A stretch of DNA of 64,000 nt, taken from NCBI GenBank assembly GCA_964483245.1, contig CAZABP010000012.1, positions 31,782 through 95,781 of the forward strand, written 5' to 3'. This document shows positions 1-9,337 of this stretch, in pieces; the stretch's first letter is position 1, and the number at the start of each line of letters is the position of its first letter. Source of the stretch: CAZABP01 sp964483245 (GTDB taxonomy: Bacteria > Planctomycetota > UBA1135 > UBA2386). The translations under genes were made by a program, and so were the position numbers. Below the pieces are notes generated by a model. It was not told where the DNA came from and did not search any database. It was given only the letters and a program-made list of their open reading frames with translations.

Positions 1-2387
1 GACCCGGTGATGTTGTTGACGAATCCGGTCGATGCCGGTGCACCCCAGGGCCGCAGGTTGACCGGGATCGAGCTCGAGTAGCCGTTGGCCGAGTCGTAGC
101 CGATCTCGTTGCCGAAGCCGGCGTAGTAGTACGAGAAGCCGGTCAGCGTCGTGTAGACGATGCCGCTGGTCACGAGGCCGTTGCGGTACAGCTCGTAGAA
201 CCGCGGCAGGTCCTGGCGCAGCACGCTGCTCCATTCGTTGAACAGCCGCGCCGCATCGAGCGCCGGGAAGTCGGCGCGCGCGTTCTCGCTGTTGTTGTTC
301 AGCGCATCGAAGTGCCAGTTGTAGCCGTTGGCGAGCGTGCCGGTCCGCAGCAGGTCCTCGTACGGGTTGTGTCGCGGATCCCCCTGGAACTGGTAGCGCT
401 CGGTCAGCGGCACGTCCGCCGGGCTGTCGGCCCACCACGTGTAGGTCTCGCTGAGGTTGTCCGGCTGGATCGGCGCCGGGAATGCGGTCCCGGTCGCCAG
501 CGGATCCGGCAGCGTCGTGTCCCAGATCCGCGTGCGCATCGTGAGCTGCACGTCGTCCGGCGGATTGAACGGCAGCCCGGTCGTCGCGTCGTAGAACCGC
601 GATGCGGTCAGGATGTCGCGCGAGATGATCAGGTTCCAGCGCGCGGTGTTCTTCGTGCCGGTGCCTGCGGTGTACAGATCCGCCGTGTTCGAGAAGTCGG
701 TCGAACCGGCCCCGCAGACGCTCGGCACGTACTCCAGGTTGTAGAGCCGGGCGCGGCGCGTCGCGTCGAGCCCGCGCCAGATGCCGCCACCGTGGTCGAG
801 CAACGGCGCCTTGACCGGCGTGTTGAACAGCGCAATCAGCGTGAAGCCCTCCTTGCCCCCGCTCGGCGGCACCCACGCGACCTCGTAACTCATCTCCTGC
901 GGATGCGCCGGCAACGGCACGAAACGGTGCTTCGATGCTTCCCACGGCCGGTACGTGCTGTCCCCGCCGACATCGACGCCGCCCGGCAACCGCTGCAACC
1001 TGACGTGGCTGCACAGATACGGATACGGGCCGGCGATGTTGGTGTAGTCGGTCAGGTTGACTCCCATGATCTGCAGCACGATCGGCCGCATCGTCGGCAT
1101 CCGATCTGCACCGGTGTAGGCGGCCGGATCGGCGGTGTACGCATAGACGCGGAACTTCGCGTCCTGTGACGTGCGGTCGGTCTGCAGCCGTTCCGGATGC
1201 GTGACGACGCGCACGTCCGGCAATCCGACCGGGTCCTTGGCCGGATCCGAGTAGTTGCGCAGCGACGGGATCGGCAGCAGCTCACCGTGCAGGTTGATGA
1301 CCAGCGCGTTGCGGTACTTGTCCGGATCCGTGTTCAGGTCCTCGAGGAACAGCCGCAGCGTCGGCTCCTCCGAGTCGTCGTCGAGATTGGCGCCGTTGCC
1401 GTTGGCCTTCGCCTGCCGGACCGCGTCCACGCGGAGATCGTGGAACGCGCGCTCCGCCGGGAGCCGCATCGCGTGGTTGTAGTAGTCGGCCAGTGCGTAC
1501 GGATGCGGGTTGTAGCCGGGCGACGTCTCGGTCCCCTGGTAGCCGTGCCGCTCGACGCCGTCGAACAGCATGCGCCCGCGCATCATGTCCGGCACGTAGT
1601 AGAACGTCGACGCGCTGCCCGACGGCATCAACCCGGGGTAGTAGTAGACGAACGGGACGTTCTGGTGGCTGTCGACGGTCTCGTTGATGTGCGGCGCGTA
1701 GCCAGGATTGCGGCCGTAGCTCGCCTTCGTGATCCAGTGCGTCCGCACTTCGAGGCCGGGATTGCGGCTCTCGAGGTCGGTCAGCATCGACTCGACGAAG
1801 GGCCGGATCGCCTCCATGTAGACCCACCAGCCCGGGATGTTCTCGATCGCCAGGAAGTAGATGTCGAACACCTGCGCGGTCGGATACGCCGAGCCGAGCG
1901 AGTTGACGACCGAGCTGAGCTCCGCCATCTGGCGCTCGACGCCGGCGCCATCGCGCTTGTAGACGCGCACGGTGACGTAGCGCATCGTCCGGTTGCTGAG
2001 CCCGGCGAACGGCTGCACGGTGATCCGCCGCGACCACTGCCAGGTGCCGTTGCGCCAGATGTTGGCCGACAGCTCATGGTTGGGCGCCACCAGCACGCCG
2101 CCGGACGTCGTGATCGTCAGTGTCGGCTTGGTGACGACGCCGTCGTCGAGCCCGTCCAGATCGATCGCGGCGGCGATCTCCCCGCGGTCGACGTAGGCCT
2201 GGATCTCGGCCAGGATCCCCTGCGCCTTGGAGAACGCGAACACACGGTCCTTCTGCGCCTGCGTCGACGAGTAGTTGACCGTCAGATGATTGATCAGGAC
2301 CGCGGCGGCGACGACGAACGCCAGGATGCCGAACGCGACCTCGGCGAACGTGAAGCCGGCATGCTTGTGGTCAGGACGAGAACTCAT
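1..2387 (-). CDS. Large prepilin-like secreted protein, C-terminus beyond the window
   Basis: About 795 codons are open to the left edge, so the C-terminus is missing. The N-terminus reads as a type IV prepilin signal: a short basic leader, then GFTFAEVAFG, with cleavage expected after the Gly and Glu at mature position 5, followed by about 20 hydrophobic residues (FGILAFVVAAAVLI). The rest is a long, Tyr- and Asn-rich extracellular-type sequence with no catalytic motif I recognise. It is far larger than ordinary pilins or pseudopilins. The start at 2387 has a good ribosome site (GAGGAG, 5 bases upstream) and lies 8 bases after the stop of the PilX-like gene, so the two are cotranscribed. It is likely a minor pilin-like or secretion-associated surface protein; the exact role is unknown. 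Confidence 0.75.
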   Translation of the reverse strand, partial: MSSRPDHKHAGFTFAEVAFGILAFVVAAAVLINHLTVNYSSTQAQKDRVFAFSKAQGILAEIQAYVDRGEIAAAIDLDGLDDGVVTKPTLTITTSGGVLVAPNHELSANIWRNGTWQWSRRITVQPFAGLSNRTMRYVTVRVYKRDGAGVERQMAELSSVVNSLGSAYPTAQVFDIYFLAIENIPGWWVYMEAIRPFVESMLTDLESRNPGLEVRTHWITKASYGRNPGYAPHINETVDSHQNVPFVYYYPGLMPSGSASTFYYVPDMMRGRMLFDGVERHGYQGTETSPGYNPHPYALADYYNHAMRLPAERAFHDLRVDAVRQAKANGNGANLDDDSEEPTLRLFLEDLNTDPDKYRNALVINLHGELLPIPSLRNYSDPAKDPVGLPDVRVVTHPERLQTDRTSQDAKFRVYAYTADPAAYTGADRMPTMRPIVLQIMGVNLTDYTNIAGPYPYLCSHVRLQRLPGGVDVGGDSTYRPWEASKHRFVPLPAHPQEMSYEVAWVPPSGGKEGFTLIALFNTPVKAPLLDHGGGIWRGLDATRRARLYNLEYVPSVCGAGSTDFSNTADLYTAGTGTKNTARWNLIISRDILTASRFYDATTGLPFNPPDDVQLTMRTRIWDTTLPDPLATGTAFPAPIQPDNLSETYTWWADSPADVPLTERYQFQGDPRHNPYEDLLRTGTLANGYNWHFDALNNNSENARADFPALDAARLFNEWSSVLRQDLPRFYELYRNGLVTSGIVYTTLTGFSYYYAGFGNEIGYDSANGYSSSIPVNLRPWGAPASTGFVNNITG

Positions 2388-2395
2388 GGCACTCC

Positions 2396-3637
2396 TCACT
2401 CGGCGGCGATGACGCTGCGGATGGCTCCGGAGAGCCGGTACTGGCCGACCTCGGTGCGCAGCGCACTCAGCGCACCGTCGTCGTAGTTGACGTTGGCGAA
2501 GTCGGAGACGCCGGCGACCGTGACGGCGCCCGTGGCTACCAACGTGCCGTTGAACTCGACCGGCGCCTGCAGCGTGACGCTGCCGTCGACGTACAGGAAG
2601 CCGGTGAAGAATGAGTTCGTGCCCGCATCGAGGACGACGTCGCCGTGCACGTAGACGATTCCGTTCCCCTCGAGACGCCGCGTGGTCGTGAACCGCAGCA
2701 GCGGCACGTCGACGTACAGCAGCGAGTTGCGCGGGACCGGCCGCGGGAACGCCGCGTCGGTCGTGATGATGTCGTCGCTCAGCGAGCGCAGTTCATCCGC
2801 GCTGACGCTGAAGACCTGATCGACCGAGCCGTTGTATTCATCCGTGCCGGACAGCGCCGGGAACCCGATCACCGACCCCGCGGCGACCGACGGCGTACCC
2901 ATCCCGTTCGGATAGAAGATCCCCGCCCCGGTGATCCCCTGCACGCGGCACTTGCTGTTGACCGTGGTCGAGCCAGGCGTCGCGGTACAGATCGCGGCTT
3001 CGCCCGGTGCGGCGAGCGTCATCCGGCGCAACTCGGTCTCGACGATGTCGGTGCCGAGCACGCTGTTGGGCGCCTCGTCGTAGGCCTTCAGCCCGTCGAC
3101 GCGGCGGAACACGTAGCCGACCGAGCGGATGCGCCAGACCGTGCCGAGTCCGCTGGCACCACGCTGCAGCGAGATGTCCTCCACCTGCACCTGCCGGCGC
3201 CACGCGAGCCGCACGGCGTCCGGGTCCGTCTCCCACTGCTTCCAGACCTCGTAGCGACCCCAGATCGACCCGCTGATCTCGAACTCGCGCACGATCCCGA
3301 TGTCCGGGTCGGCGGTGTCGATGATCGGCGGTGTCGCCCCCATGTCGAGTATCGGCTCGAGGGCGAGCACCGGCTGGCTGGTCTGCTTGCGGAACCAGCT
3401 CAGCCCCTCGATCAGACCGGCGCGCGCAAACTGCGACGCCTGGCCATGCAGGCGGATGCTCGTCTCGGTGTTCTGCCGGTTCGCCTTCAACACCAGCGTG
3501 CCGCTGACGACGACCCCGGTGACGACGATCGTGAAGAACATCGCCATCAACAACGCGACGCCTGCTTCGCGATGTGCCGGTACGACGTTGCCTGCAGACT
3601 CCGCTGCGCGATGACGCGGAGGAGGATGATTCGACAT
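2396..3637 (-). CDS. PilX/PilW-like pilus assembly protein
   Basis: 413 aa. After a polar 26-residue N-terminus comes a single hydrophobic helix starting GVALLMAMFFTIVVTGVV (about 27-50), the arrangement seen in PilX N-terminal domains of minor-pilin proteins. The remainder looks extracellular and beta-rich. Near the C-terminus, around residues 330-390, successive short glycine/valine strands (YVHGDVVLDAG, YVDGSVTLQAP) look like a polymer-forming or bactofilin-like repeat; this is inference. It sits 8 bases upstream of the giant prepilin-like gene and probably works with it in a type IV pilus-like or type II secretion-like apparatus whose other genes are outside the window. Confidence is good that it is a real membrane-anchored secreted protein, moderate for the PilX assignment. 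Confidence 0.75.
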   Translation of the reverse strand: MSNHPPPRHRAAESAGNVVPAHREAGVALLMAMFFTIVVTGVVVSGTLVLKANRQNTETSIRLHGQASQFARAGLIEGLSWFRKQTSQPVLALEPILDMGATPPIIDTADPDIGIVREFEISGSIWGRYEVWKQWETDPDAVRLAWRRQVQVEDISLQRGASGLGTVWRIRSVGYVFRRVDGLKAYDEAPNSVLGTDIVETELRRMTLAAPGEAAICTATPGSTTVNSKCRVQGITGAGIFYPNGMGTPSVAAGSVIGFPALSGTDEYNGSVDQVFSVSADELRSLSDDIITTDAAFPRPVPRNSLLYVDVPLLRFTTTRRLEGNGIVYVHGDVVLDAGTNSFFTGFLYVDGSVTLQAPVEFNGTLVATGAVTVAGVSDFANVNYDDGALSALRTEVGQYRLSGAIRSVIAAE

Positions 3638-3824
3638 GGTTCCCGCCCTTGTGCTCCGCGGACCGCAGGCCCCCTTCTGCCGGTCCGTGCCGCGCTTATC
3701 GGCAGCAAGCTCCCCCCCGACTTGATGCCTGGAGCAGAAATGTCACGGAACTGGACAGCGCGTACGCGGCTGTTCCAGATCGGGACGATTGGCGGTGCCC
3801 ACGCGGGCTCGCTTGAATCCCACG

Positions 3825-5597
3825 ATGCGTCCGCTGTTGCGCGGCCTGTCGATGTTGCGCCCGCACTGGCCGGCCGTGCTGCTCGGCCTGCTCGCGGTCC
3901 CGGCCGGCGCTTACGTCGCCGTGCAGGTGCCGCAGGTCGCCAAGCAGGCGATCGACCTGCTCGCGGGCGGCGGCGCCGGCGGCGATACGGCGGGGGCGCT
4001 CGGCACGGCCTGCTTGCTGCTGGTCGCCCTGGCCGCGGGTGAAGCGCTGCTCGGTTGGATCGCGCGGATGACGCTGGTGCGCAGCTCCCGCGCAGTCGAG
4101 CAGGAGCTGAAGCAGCGGCTGTTCACGCACCTGCAGGAGCTGCCGGCCACATGGTTCGACCGCGGGCGCACCGGGGACCTGCTGAGCCGGTTCACGCAGG
4201 ACGTCGAGCTGGTCCGGTTCGTGCTCGGCCCGATCCTGCTGTACCTCGGCCGCGCGCTGATCCTGCTGCCGCTCGGCCTGTCGGCGATGTACGTGATGTC
4301 CCCGCTGGTGACCGCGGCGGTCGGCGGCGCGTTCCTGCTGCTCGCGACCGCGATGGCGCTGCTGTCGCCGCGGATCCAGGCCCGCAGCAAGGCGGTGCAG
4401 GAAGCGATCGCCGCGATCTCGCAGCATGCGGCCGAGGACTTCAGCGGGATCCGCGTGCTGCAGAACTTCGCGCGCGCGCGGACGCAGATCGCGACGATGG
4501 GCCGGCTCTGCGACGAGTACTTCGGGCACTCGCTGCGGCTGGTCCGGTTCCGGGCGCTGCAGAACCTGTTCGTGCACGCGGCCGGCGACCTCGTGTTCTT
4601 CGGCGTGCTGCTGCTGGGCGGGCTCGAGATCGTCGCGGGGCGGATGAGTCCCGGCGATCTGTTCGCGTTCCTGCTGCTGCTGGGGCTGATGACGTTCCCG
4701 CTGCTGGTCGCCGGGTGGACGCTGACGATGCTGCACCAGGCACTCGCGGCCGCGCGCCGGATCGAAGAAGTGTTCACGACGCAGCCGGAGCCGGCGACCG
4801 GGGAACAGCCCGTGTTGCGCGGTGAGCTGCGCGTCACGCAGCTGACGTTCACGTATCCGGGCAGCACCGCGCCGGCGCTGACCGGGGTCTCGTTCACGCT
4901 GCCGGCCGGCGCCAAGCTCGGAATCGTCGGGCCGATCGGCGCCGGCAAGTCGACGCTGCTGGCGCTGCTGCTGCGGCTCTACGACCCGCCGCCCGGCACG
5001 ATGTTCGTCGATGGACACGACCTGCTCGGCATCGCGCCGCGGCAGTTGCGCGAGCTGTTCGCGCTGGCGCCGCAGGATCCGTTCCTGTTCAGCGACACCG
5101 TGCGCGGGAACGTCGAGTTCGGCCGCTACGACGAGGCACCGATGCTGCCCGAAGCTGCCGACGCGCCGGTGCTGGCCGCCGTCGCGACCGCTGCGCTGGA
5201 GCCGGACCTGACGGCGCTGCCGCAGGGGCTCGAGTCGGTCGTCGGCGAGCGCGGGGTCACGCTGTCCGGCGGGCAGAAGCAGCGCGTGTCGCTGGCGCGC
5301 GCGCTGGCGAGCGGGCGCACGACGCTGCTGCTGGACGACACGCTGTCGGCGATCGACCACGGCACCGAGGCGGCGATCCTCGCCGGCCTGCAGCGGCGCG
5401 GCACGCGGTCGATGATCGTCGTCGCCCATCGGCTGTCGGCGGTGCGCGATGCCGACTGGATCCTGTTCCTGGATGGCGGCCGCGTGCGCGAGCAGGGGCC
5501 GCCGGACCAGCTGCTCGCGCGTGACGGCGCGTTCGCTGCCGCCTGGCGCCTGCAGCAGGAGGCGCAGGCGCTGGAATCGGACGGAGCGGCCGGCTGA
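3825..5597 (+). CDS. ABC exporter half-transporter, degenerate-site subunit (BmrC/YheI-like)
   Basis: 590 aa from the ATG at 3825; an in-frame TTG at 3789 would add 12 residues but has no support. A type-1 exporter membrane domain (about 1-315, six hydrophobic helices) precedes a nucleotide-binding domain: Walker A GPIGAGKST near 368, signature LSGGQKQR near 480, Walker B LLLDD near 501 and H-loop VVAHR near 533. The residue after the Walker B Asp is Asp, not the catalytic Glu. That marks the degenerate-site half of heterodimeric exporters such as BmrCD and TM287/288. The gene overlaps the next, which encodes the canonical partner, so they should form one inner-membrane drug or lipid exporter. 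Substrate cannot be told. Confidence 0.92.
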   Translation: MRPLLRGLSMLRPHWPAVLLGLLAVPAGAYVAVQVPQVAKQAIDLLAGGGAGGDTAGALGTACLLLVALAAGEALLGWIARMTLVRSSRAVEQELKQRLFTHLQELPATWFDRGRTGDLLSRFTQDVELVRFVLGPILLYLGRALILLPLGLSAMYVMSPLVTAAVGGAFLLLATAMALLSPRIQARSKAVQEAIAAISQHAAEDFSGIRVLQNFARARTQIATMGRLCDEYFGHSLRLVRFRALQNLFVHAAGDLVFFGVLLLGGLEIVAGRMSPGDLFAFLLLLGLMTFPLLVAGWTLTMLHQALAAARRIEEVFTTQPEPATGEQPVLRGELRVTQLTFTYPGSTAPALTGVSFTLPAGAKLGIVGPIGAGKSTLLALLLRLYDPPPGTMFVDGHDLLGIAPRQLRELFALAPQDPFLFSDTVRGNVEFGRYDEAPMLPEAADAPVLAAVATAALEPDLTALPQGLESVVGERGVTLSGGQKQRVSLARALASGRTTLLLDDTLSAIDHGTEAAILAGLQRRGTRSMIVVAHRLSAVRDADWILFLDGGRVREQGPPDQLLARDGAFAAAWRLQQEAQALESDGAAG

Positions 5598-7387
5598 TGG
5601 TGCGCTTCCGGGGGTTCGAAGACGAGCGCGAGGATCGCGGCCTCGAGCTGCGCCATCTGCGCAAGCTGTGGCCGTTCGTGCGGCCGTACCGACGTGGGTT
5701 CCTGCTCGCGATCGGGATCCTGCTCGCGTCGTTCGCCCTCGAGCTGGTCAACCCGATCCTGCTGCGCGCGGCGATCGACGGTCCGTTGACGCGACGGCCG
5801 CTCGGCGAGGATGCGGTCGGCGAGCTGCTCTGGCTCGGTGCCGGCGTGCTGCTGGCCGGCTTCGCCGGCGTCGCGCTCGGCTACGTCTACGCGATGGTGA
5901 CGGCGCGCAACGGCCAGCAGGTCGTGCGCGACATGCGCACCCGGTTGCATGCGCACCTGCTGCAGGTCTCGCTCCGATTCCACGACCGCAACGCCTCCGG
6001 CCGGCTGGTCACGCGCGTCACCAACGACGTCGACAACCTGAACGAGCTGATCGCAACCGGCGTGCTGCAGGCGGCGTTCGACCTGATCAAGATCGTCGGG
6101 CTCAGCGCGGCGCTGCTGTGGATCGACGCGCGGCTGACCGCGTGGATCCTGCTCGGCCTGCCGTTCATCGTGCTGTTCAGCGTGCTGTTCCGGACCGCGG
6201 TCAAGGCGTCGTTCCGCGACGTGCGGCGGGATCTCGGGCGGCAGAACGGGTTCACCGGCGAGGCGATCGCCGGCGTGCGCGTGACGCGCGTGTTCGGTCA
6301 GCAGGCTGCGGTCGCCGCGCACCATGCCGAGCTCGCCGGGCAGACACGCCGCTCGTGGCTGCGCACGATCTTCTGGTTCGCGACGTTCCTGTCGCTGCTC
6401 GACTTCTCGGTCGTCGGCGTGCAGGCGCTGATCCTGTGGACCGGTGGCAGTGCCGTGTTGGAAGGGACGCTGACGCTCGGCGCGTTCCTGCAGTACTGGC
6501 TGTATTTCGGGATGTTGACCGGGCCGATCCGAGAGCTGGGCGAGAAGTACAACGTGCTGCAGTCGGCGTTCGCGAGCGCGGAGCGGATCTTCGGGATTCT
6601 CGGCGAGCCGGAGTTCCCCGCCGCGACCGGGGGACGCGAGCCGCCGCGACGCGGTCCGCCGGCGCTCGAGTTCCAGGACGTCACGTACGGCTACGACCCG
6701 GCGCGCTCGGTGCTGCGCGGGATTTCGTTCGCAGTCGCACCAGGCGAGACGGTCGCGATCGTCGGCCCGACCGGCGCCGGCAAGACCACGCTGCTCGGGC
6801 TGGTGTCGCGGCTGTTCGATCCGGACCAGGGCGTCGTGCGCTATGACGGCGTCGATCTGCGCGAGCTGGACGTCACCGCGTTGCGGCGCCGGATCGCCGT
6901 CGTGCAGCAGGACGTGTTCCTGTTCTCCGGGTCGGTGCTCGACAACGTGCGGCTGTTCGACGAGGCGATCCCGGAGCAACAGGTCCTCGCCGCGCTGCAG
7001 GCGGTCGATGCGCTCGAGTTCGTCGCCAAGCTGCCGGACGGCGTGCACACCGTGCTCGCCGAGCGTGGCGCGACGCTGAGCCAGGGGGAACGGCAACTGC
7101 TGTCGTTCGCCCGCGCACTCGCCGCGGCGCCGGACCTGCTGGTCCTCGACGAAGCGACCGCCAGCATCGACTCGGCGACCGAGCAGCGGATCCAGCGCGC
7201 GCTGCGCACGGTGCTGCGCGGGCGCACCTGTCTCGTCGTCGCGCACCGGCTGTCGACCGTGCGGGACGCGAACCGGATCGTGGTGCTGCAGCAGGGGAAG
7301 CTCGCTGAGGCAGGCACGCACGACGAGCTGCTGCGCGCGGGCGGGATCTATGCGAGGATGCTGCGCAGCGTGGCGCGCAGTGCTTGA
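5597..7387 (+). CDS. ABC exporter half-transporter, catalytic subunit (BmrD/YheH-like)
   Basis: 596 aa. The ATG overlaps the upstream stop (TGATG), giving translational coupling with its partner. An N-terminal type-1 exporter membrane domain (about 30-320) is followed by an ATPase domain with Walker A GPTGAGKTT near 390, a non-canonical signature LSQGERQ near 494, Walker B LLVLDEATASID near 515 with the catalytic Glu present, and H-loop VVAHR near 548. The LSQGxRQ signature together with an intact Walker B is the pattern of the BmrD/YheH half of heterodimeric exporters and matches the complementary defect in the first gene. Expected in the inner membrane. The function is multidrug- or lipid-type export by family; the substrate is unknown. 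Confidence 0.92.
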   Translation: MVRFRGFEDEREDRGLELRHLRKLWPFVRPYRRGFLLAIGILLASFALELVNPILLRAAIDGPLTRRPLGEDAVGELLWLGAGVLLAGFAGVALGYVYAMVTARNGQQVVRDMRTRLHAHLLQVSLRFHDRNASGRLVTRVTNDVDNLNELIATGVLQAAFDLIKIVGLSAALLWIDARLTAWILLGLPFIVLFSVLFRTAVKASFRDVRRDLGRQNGFTGEAIAGVRVTRVFGQQAAVAAHHAELAGQTRRSWLRTIFWFATFLSLLDFSVVGVQALILWTGGSAVLEGTLTLGAFLQYWLYFGMLTGPIRELGEKYNVLQSAFASAERIFGILGEPEFPAATGGREPPRRGPPALEFQDVTYGYDPARSVLRGISFAVAPGETVAIVGPTGAGKTTLLGLVSRLFDPDQGVVRYDGVDLRELDVTALRRRIAVVQQDVFLFSGSVLDNVRLFDEAIPEQQVLAALQAVDALEFVAKLPDGVHTVLAERGATLSQGERQLLSFARALAAAPDLLVLDEATASIDSATEQRIQRALRTVLRGRTCLVVAHRLSTVRDANRIVVLQQGKLAEAGTHDELLRAGGIYARMLRSVARSA

Positions 7388-7411
7388 ATCCAGCCGCCCG
7401 CCGATCGATCG

Positions 7412-8272
7412 ATGCCAGCCTTGCCGCACACGACCCGTCTCCTCGACCCGTGCCGCGCCCTGCGCGCGCTGCTGCCGCTCGCACTGCTGGCGCTCGCCGG
7501 GTGTGACGACGAGAACGTGTCATGGGCCTTCGTCTCGAATCCCGGCGGACCGAACGGGGGTGCCGTGATCGTGATCCGCTACACGAGCCTGCAGAGCACC
7601 AATGCGACGACGCAGGCCGTGCAGCTCAGCGGCACCGACGGGCGCGGCGCAGTGATGCTGTCGCTGTTGACGCAGAGCGATACGGCCGTGCTCGAGCGGA
7701 CGGGGGAAGTCGAGCTGCGCACACCGCTCCTCGGCAGCGCGCGACGGCTGCCGGGCGCGATCGCGCAGTGGCCGGCGACGGGGCCGACGGCATTACGGCT
7801 CGACGTGACCGATGCGAGCGTGCTGGACGGACAAGCGCTCGGCCGCGGCCGGCTGCACGTCTCGGCCGCCGGCAATCTGCTCGTGCTCGAGCACCAGGCA
7901 GGACTCAACGTCTACGCGGCCGGCAGCGCGCCGGAGCGGCTGCCACCGGTGTACTCGCTGGAGCCGACGCCCACCGAGCTCCGGATCGCGCAGCCGAACG
8001 GCGGCTACCGCACGCTGACCGCGCCCCCGGCACCGCGCCCGGAACAACGGCTCGCGACCAACACCGGCCGCCGCTCGCTCCGCCTGCTCGGTCCTGGTGG
8101 TGAAGGCTTGGCCGAGCTCCCGCAGGATCGGGTCACGCTGCACGGTGGCAGCGGCGGGCTGTTCCTGAGCGCCGCGTTCCCCAGCGGCCTCGGCGGCGAC
8201 GACCACACGCCGATGACGCTGTACATGGCTGAGCACAACCGCTACCTCGCCCGCGTCGAAGCCGCGCGCTGA
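7412..8272 (+). CDS. Lipoprotein of unknown function
   Basis: 286 aa. The N-terminus carries basic residues, a hydrophobic stretch and a lipobox LALAGC ending at Cys31, so it is probably lipidated and membrane-anchored outside the cytoplasm. The mature part has regularly spaced short strands (LRLLGPGG, GLAELPQDRVTLHGGSGG) suggesting a beta-rich, perhaps propeller-like, fold. No catalytic motif is recognised. It begins 24 bases after the ABC exporter pair on the same strand and could be an accessory lipoprotein cotranscribed with it; that link rests on position only. The 3' end overlaps the convergent hydrolase gene by 31 bases. Confidence 0.7.
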   Translation: MPALPHTTRLLDPCRALRALLPLALLALAGCDDENVSWAFVSNPGGPNGGAVIVIRYTSLQSTNATTQAVQLSGTDGRGAVMLSLLTQSDTAVLERTGEVELRTPLLGSARRLPGAIAQWPATGPTALRLDVTDASVLDGQALGRGRLHVSAAGNLLVLEHQAGLNVYAAGSAPERLPPVYSLEPTPTELRIAQPNGGYRTLTAPPAPRPEQRLATNTGRRSLRLLGPGGEGLAELPQDRVTLHGGSGGLFLSAAFPSGLGGDDHTPMTLYMAEHNRYLARVEAAR

Positions 8273-9171
8273 AAGAACCGCACGACCGCGGCGTGCATCC
8301 GCGCGCGCGGCGGGAACGAGACGTGGCCGCCATGCCGGATCCGGATCACTTCGGTGTTGGCGTCCAGCAGGCCCAACGCCGGCGTGACGACGCGCAGCGG
8401 GACCATCGGATCCTGCTCGGCGACGACGACCAGCGCCGGCGCTCGCAGCGCACCGAGGTGTGGCACGATCGAGATGCGGGCGTAGTAGTCGTCCGGATCG
8501 CGGAAGCCGTAGCGCGGCACCACGGTCAGCGCGTCGTAGTCGCGGATCCGCCGCACGCGTGCGACGGTCGCGACCGGGGTCGGCACCGCGCGCCGTTGTG
8601 CGACGGCGGCGTACTGGCGGCGCAGGCTGCGCAGCACGTGCGCGCGGTACAGCGACCAGCGGCCGGCGTCGATCGCGCGCTGCGCCAACGCGAGGTCCAG
8701 CGGCGGCGTGACCGCGGCGACCGCCTGCACGGCGTCGCTGCGCGCGACGTGCAACGCGATGTGTCCGCCGACCGAGAACCCGAGCACGAACCGCGCGCGG
8801 TACGGCGCGAGCTCCGCACTCTGCAGCGCCGCGTGCACGTCCTCGGCCATCGCGCCGTGGTAGAAGTCCTCGCCCTGGCCGTCGGCGCCGCGCAGCGCGA
8901 GGCGCAGCACCGTGAAGCCGGCCTTCACCAACGCGGCGGCGGCGGCGCGGCAATAGAAGCTCTCCGGATCGCCGCCGAGACCGTGCACGACGACGACCGC
9001 GGCTTCGCTGTGCGGCACCCGATCGAGCCGGCCGGTCAGCCGTACCGCGCCGACCTGCGGATCGAGCATCGTCGTGGACCACGGTTCCGCGCACCGGTCG
9101 CCGAACCGGACCACGCGATCCCGCACGTACGGGTACGCCGTCCAGAAATGACCACTCAGCCGCGCGAGCAT
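8242..9171 (-). CDS. YheT-like alpha/beta hydrolase
   Basis: 309 aa. It has an alpha/beta-hydrolase core: oxyanion-hole motif VVVHGLGGDPESF (about 60-72), nucleophile elbow GFSVGG with Ser133, a probable acid in VAEQDPMVP (about 258) and His in GGHVSF (about 285). The layout (HGLGG early, LRGADGQG after strand 4) resembles the YheT/abhydrolase-4 group (COG0429), whose members are esterases or hydrolases of uncertain physiological substrate. A cytoplasmic location is likely. The ATG at 9171 was chosen because sequence further upstream in this frame is antisense to typA and has no homology. The 3' end overlaps the convergent lipoprotein gene. Confidence 0.85.
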   Translation of the reverse strand: MLARLSGHFWTAYPYVRDRVVRFGDRCAEPWSTTMLDPQVGAVRLTGRLDRVPHSEAAVVVVHGLGGDPESFYCRAAAAALVKAGFTVLRLALRGADGQGEDFYHGAMAEDVHAALQSAELAPYRARFVLGFSVGGHIALHVARSDAVQAVAAVTPPLDLALAQRAIDAGRWSLYRAHVLRSLRRQYAAVAQRRAVPTPVATVARVRRIRDYDALTVVPRYGFRDPDDYYARISIVPHLGALRAPALVVVAEQDPMVPLRVVTPALGLLDANTEVIRIRHGGHVSFPPRARMHAAVVRFFQRAASTRAR

Positions 9172-9337
9172 CCTCGACCTGCCTTTGGATCGGCGGCCGA
9201 TCTTGCCGCAGTCCGGCGCGTCGATCACGCCCCCGGCCGGCGCCCCCGGTTGACGCCGCGCGGCGCGTCGCGAGAATCCTCGCCCTTCCAGTCCGAGGGG
9301 GCCGGCAACCGAACAGGCCCCCCGTCCATCCATACCG

